Shown here piece by piece: positions 63,291-64,000 of a stretch of DNA of 64,000 nucleotides. The stretch is from Rhizobium mongolense subsp. loessense (GTDB taxonomy: Bacteria; Pseudomonadota; Alphaproteobacteria; Rhizobiales; Rhizobiaceae), in assembly GCF_900099775.1 (NCBI RefSeq), contig NZ_FMTM01000012.1:1-64000 (forward strand), written 5' to 3'. The notes beneath the pieces are model-generated. The model saw only the letters and a list, made by a program, of their open reading frames with translations, did not search any database and had not been told where the DNA came from. The translations under genes and the position numbers were made by a program. How positions within the stretch are numbered: position 1 is the stretch's first letter; each line of letters starts with the position of its first letter.

Positions 63291-64000
63291 ATGACGACCA
63301 AAACAAGTAAGGGTTTACCTCAAGGATCCCGGGGGCCAGGTCCGGTCCGGTCGTTCTCGCCTTTTTTAGCGCCAGCTGAAAAAGAGCAACTTCACTTCCT
63401 ATTCAAGGTCGGTGATGGTGCGCCACCAAGCTTCGCCGACGCCCTCCGAGATCTCGCCCGGCAGTATATCGACGATGGCGCGAGCCTCAAGCTCAGGGCA
63501 ATCTGCCTCCTGGTCGCTGATCTAGTCGAGCAGGGGTGGCGCGTCACGGTCAACGACGGAAATATCCTTTTTGAGCCGCCCGGCATTACACGATCTGGCA
63601 GCCAAACGGTCGATGACGTCAAAGCGCGAGTTCGAATTGCGCTGCAGACTGCGCGCCAACGACAACTTAGGGAGCCGTCTGTCGTCTCTTTTATTCGCAA
63701 GATGGAAAAGCGTACTGTCAGGTCAAGCGGGCATAAGAGCTCAGTTCTGGATCTTATCGACGACGGGATGGCGCTGTCCAAGGCTTTGTCGGAGATAAAT
63801 GAGGAAGAGGACGACAAACGACAGGCCGCCCTTGCGGAACTCATTGATCCCGTGATTGAGATTTGCGAGGCTGGAAATTGCTGCCCATACACGGGACTCA
63901 AACTAATCGATATATGGCGATACTTCCGTCATACATGGGCACACGAATATCGGCCAATACCGGGCCGACAATTGTTGATCCTGATCCGAAATGCTGCCCG
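63291..64000 (+). CDS. DUF4338 (DruA-like) protein, 5' part (runs off the window)
   Basis: ATG 63291 (MTTKTSKGLPQGSRGPGP) opens a frame that remains open to the right window edge (236 residues visible). The last segment GLKLIDIWRYFRHTWAHEYRPIPGRQ then LLILIRNAA is the start of the DUF4338 domain, found in the Druantia protein DruA; the conserved WRYFRxTW and PGR pattern is clear. The preceding 200 residues are helical with charged stretches and no assigned role. The C-terminal catalytic-like part lies outside the window. 20 bases separate it from the GHKL ATPase gene. Confidence 0.8.
   Translation, partial: MTTKTSKGLPQGSRGPGPVRSFSPFLAPAEKEQLHFLFKVGDGAPPSFADALRDLARQYIDDGASLKLRAICLLVADLVEQGWRVTVNDGNILFEPPGITRSGSQTVDDVKARVRIALQTARQRQLREPSVVSFIRKMEKRTVRSSGHKSSVLDLIDDGMALSKALSEINEEEDDKRQAALAELIDPVIEICEAGNCCPYTGLKLIDIWRYFRHTWAHEYRPIPGRQLLILIRNAA

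Noticed and set aside
1..64000. CRISPR arrays, tRNA, rRNA, intact insertion sequences
   Set aside because: No regularly spaced repeats, tRNA-like cloverleaf or transposase gene was seen on reading.

Overview
This window looks like part of a large repABC plasmid from a Rhizobiaceae bacterium (Agrobacterium/Rhizobium group). The evidence is a complete trb conjugation operon in Ti-plasmid order (trbB-C-D-E-J-K-L-F-G-H-I on the minus strand behind the acyl-homoserine-lactone synthase gene traI), a divergent repA-repB-repC operon with two tra-box-like palindromes between the two operons, an RHE_PE00001-type gene, and amino-acid ABC transporter, LysR and AraC genes typical of alphaproteobacteria. 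No rRNA, tRNA, CRISPR array or intact insertion sequence was recognised.

Left third (1-28.8 kb) is a mosaic of catabolic accessory genes. After a truncated alpha/beta hydrolase come an AraC regulator divergent from an amidohydrolase-type decarboxylase; then a polar-amino-acid ABC transporter (ATPase, two permeases, binding protein) run together with an Asp/Glu-racemase-family enzyme and an aldo/keto reductase. A LysR regulator is divergent from a dimethylglycine/sarcosine-dehydrogenase-like flavoprotein followed by its likely electron acceptor EtfBA and by formyltetrahydrofolate deformylase PurU: a self-contained N-demethylation and C1-disposal module. From 15.3 to 28.8 kb lie flavin-dependent monooxygenases, short-chain dehydrogenases, two paralogous NADPH:F420-reductase-like proteins, an NTF2-like protein, a flavin reductase, a cupin and an isocitrate-lyase/PEP-mutase-family enzyme, interspersed with a wrecked tannase/feruloyl esterase gene and a wrecked GntR regulator. 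This looks like an aromatic/xenobiotic-type catabolic patchwork that is partly decaying.

Middle (28.9-43.4 kb) is the plasmid backbone: the mating-pair-formation type IV secretion genes, the quorum-sensing synthase, and the replication/partition operon. Its control elements are visible: tra boxes, an 11-bp-arm palindrome just before repA (candidate RepA operator), an antisense RNA terminator between repB and repC, and a 17-bp sequence repeated between repA and repB and again downstream of repC (candidate RepB/parS-type site).

Right third (43.4-64 kb) looks like a defence island: a protein with a HEPN-like RX4H motif divergent from a PD-(D/E)XK nuclease-like protein, an HEXXH protease resembling the Lit/U49 family, a tyrosine recombinase with a core-site-like inverted repeat upstream, an RHE_PE00001-family protein, and then a co-directional run of six genes that continues past the window edge. 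That run encodes two unrecognised proteins (937 and 356 aa), a giant 1851-aa DEAH helicase with DUF1998 (DruE-like), a NERD-like nuclease/SF1 helicase fusion, a GHKL (MORC/Hsp90-like) ATPase and the beginning of a DUF4338 (DruA-like) protein. I read it as a Druantia-related anti-phage operon with an unusual component set; it is the best candidate here for an undescribed system.
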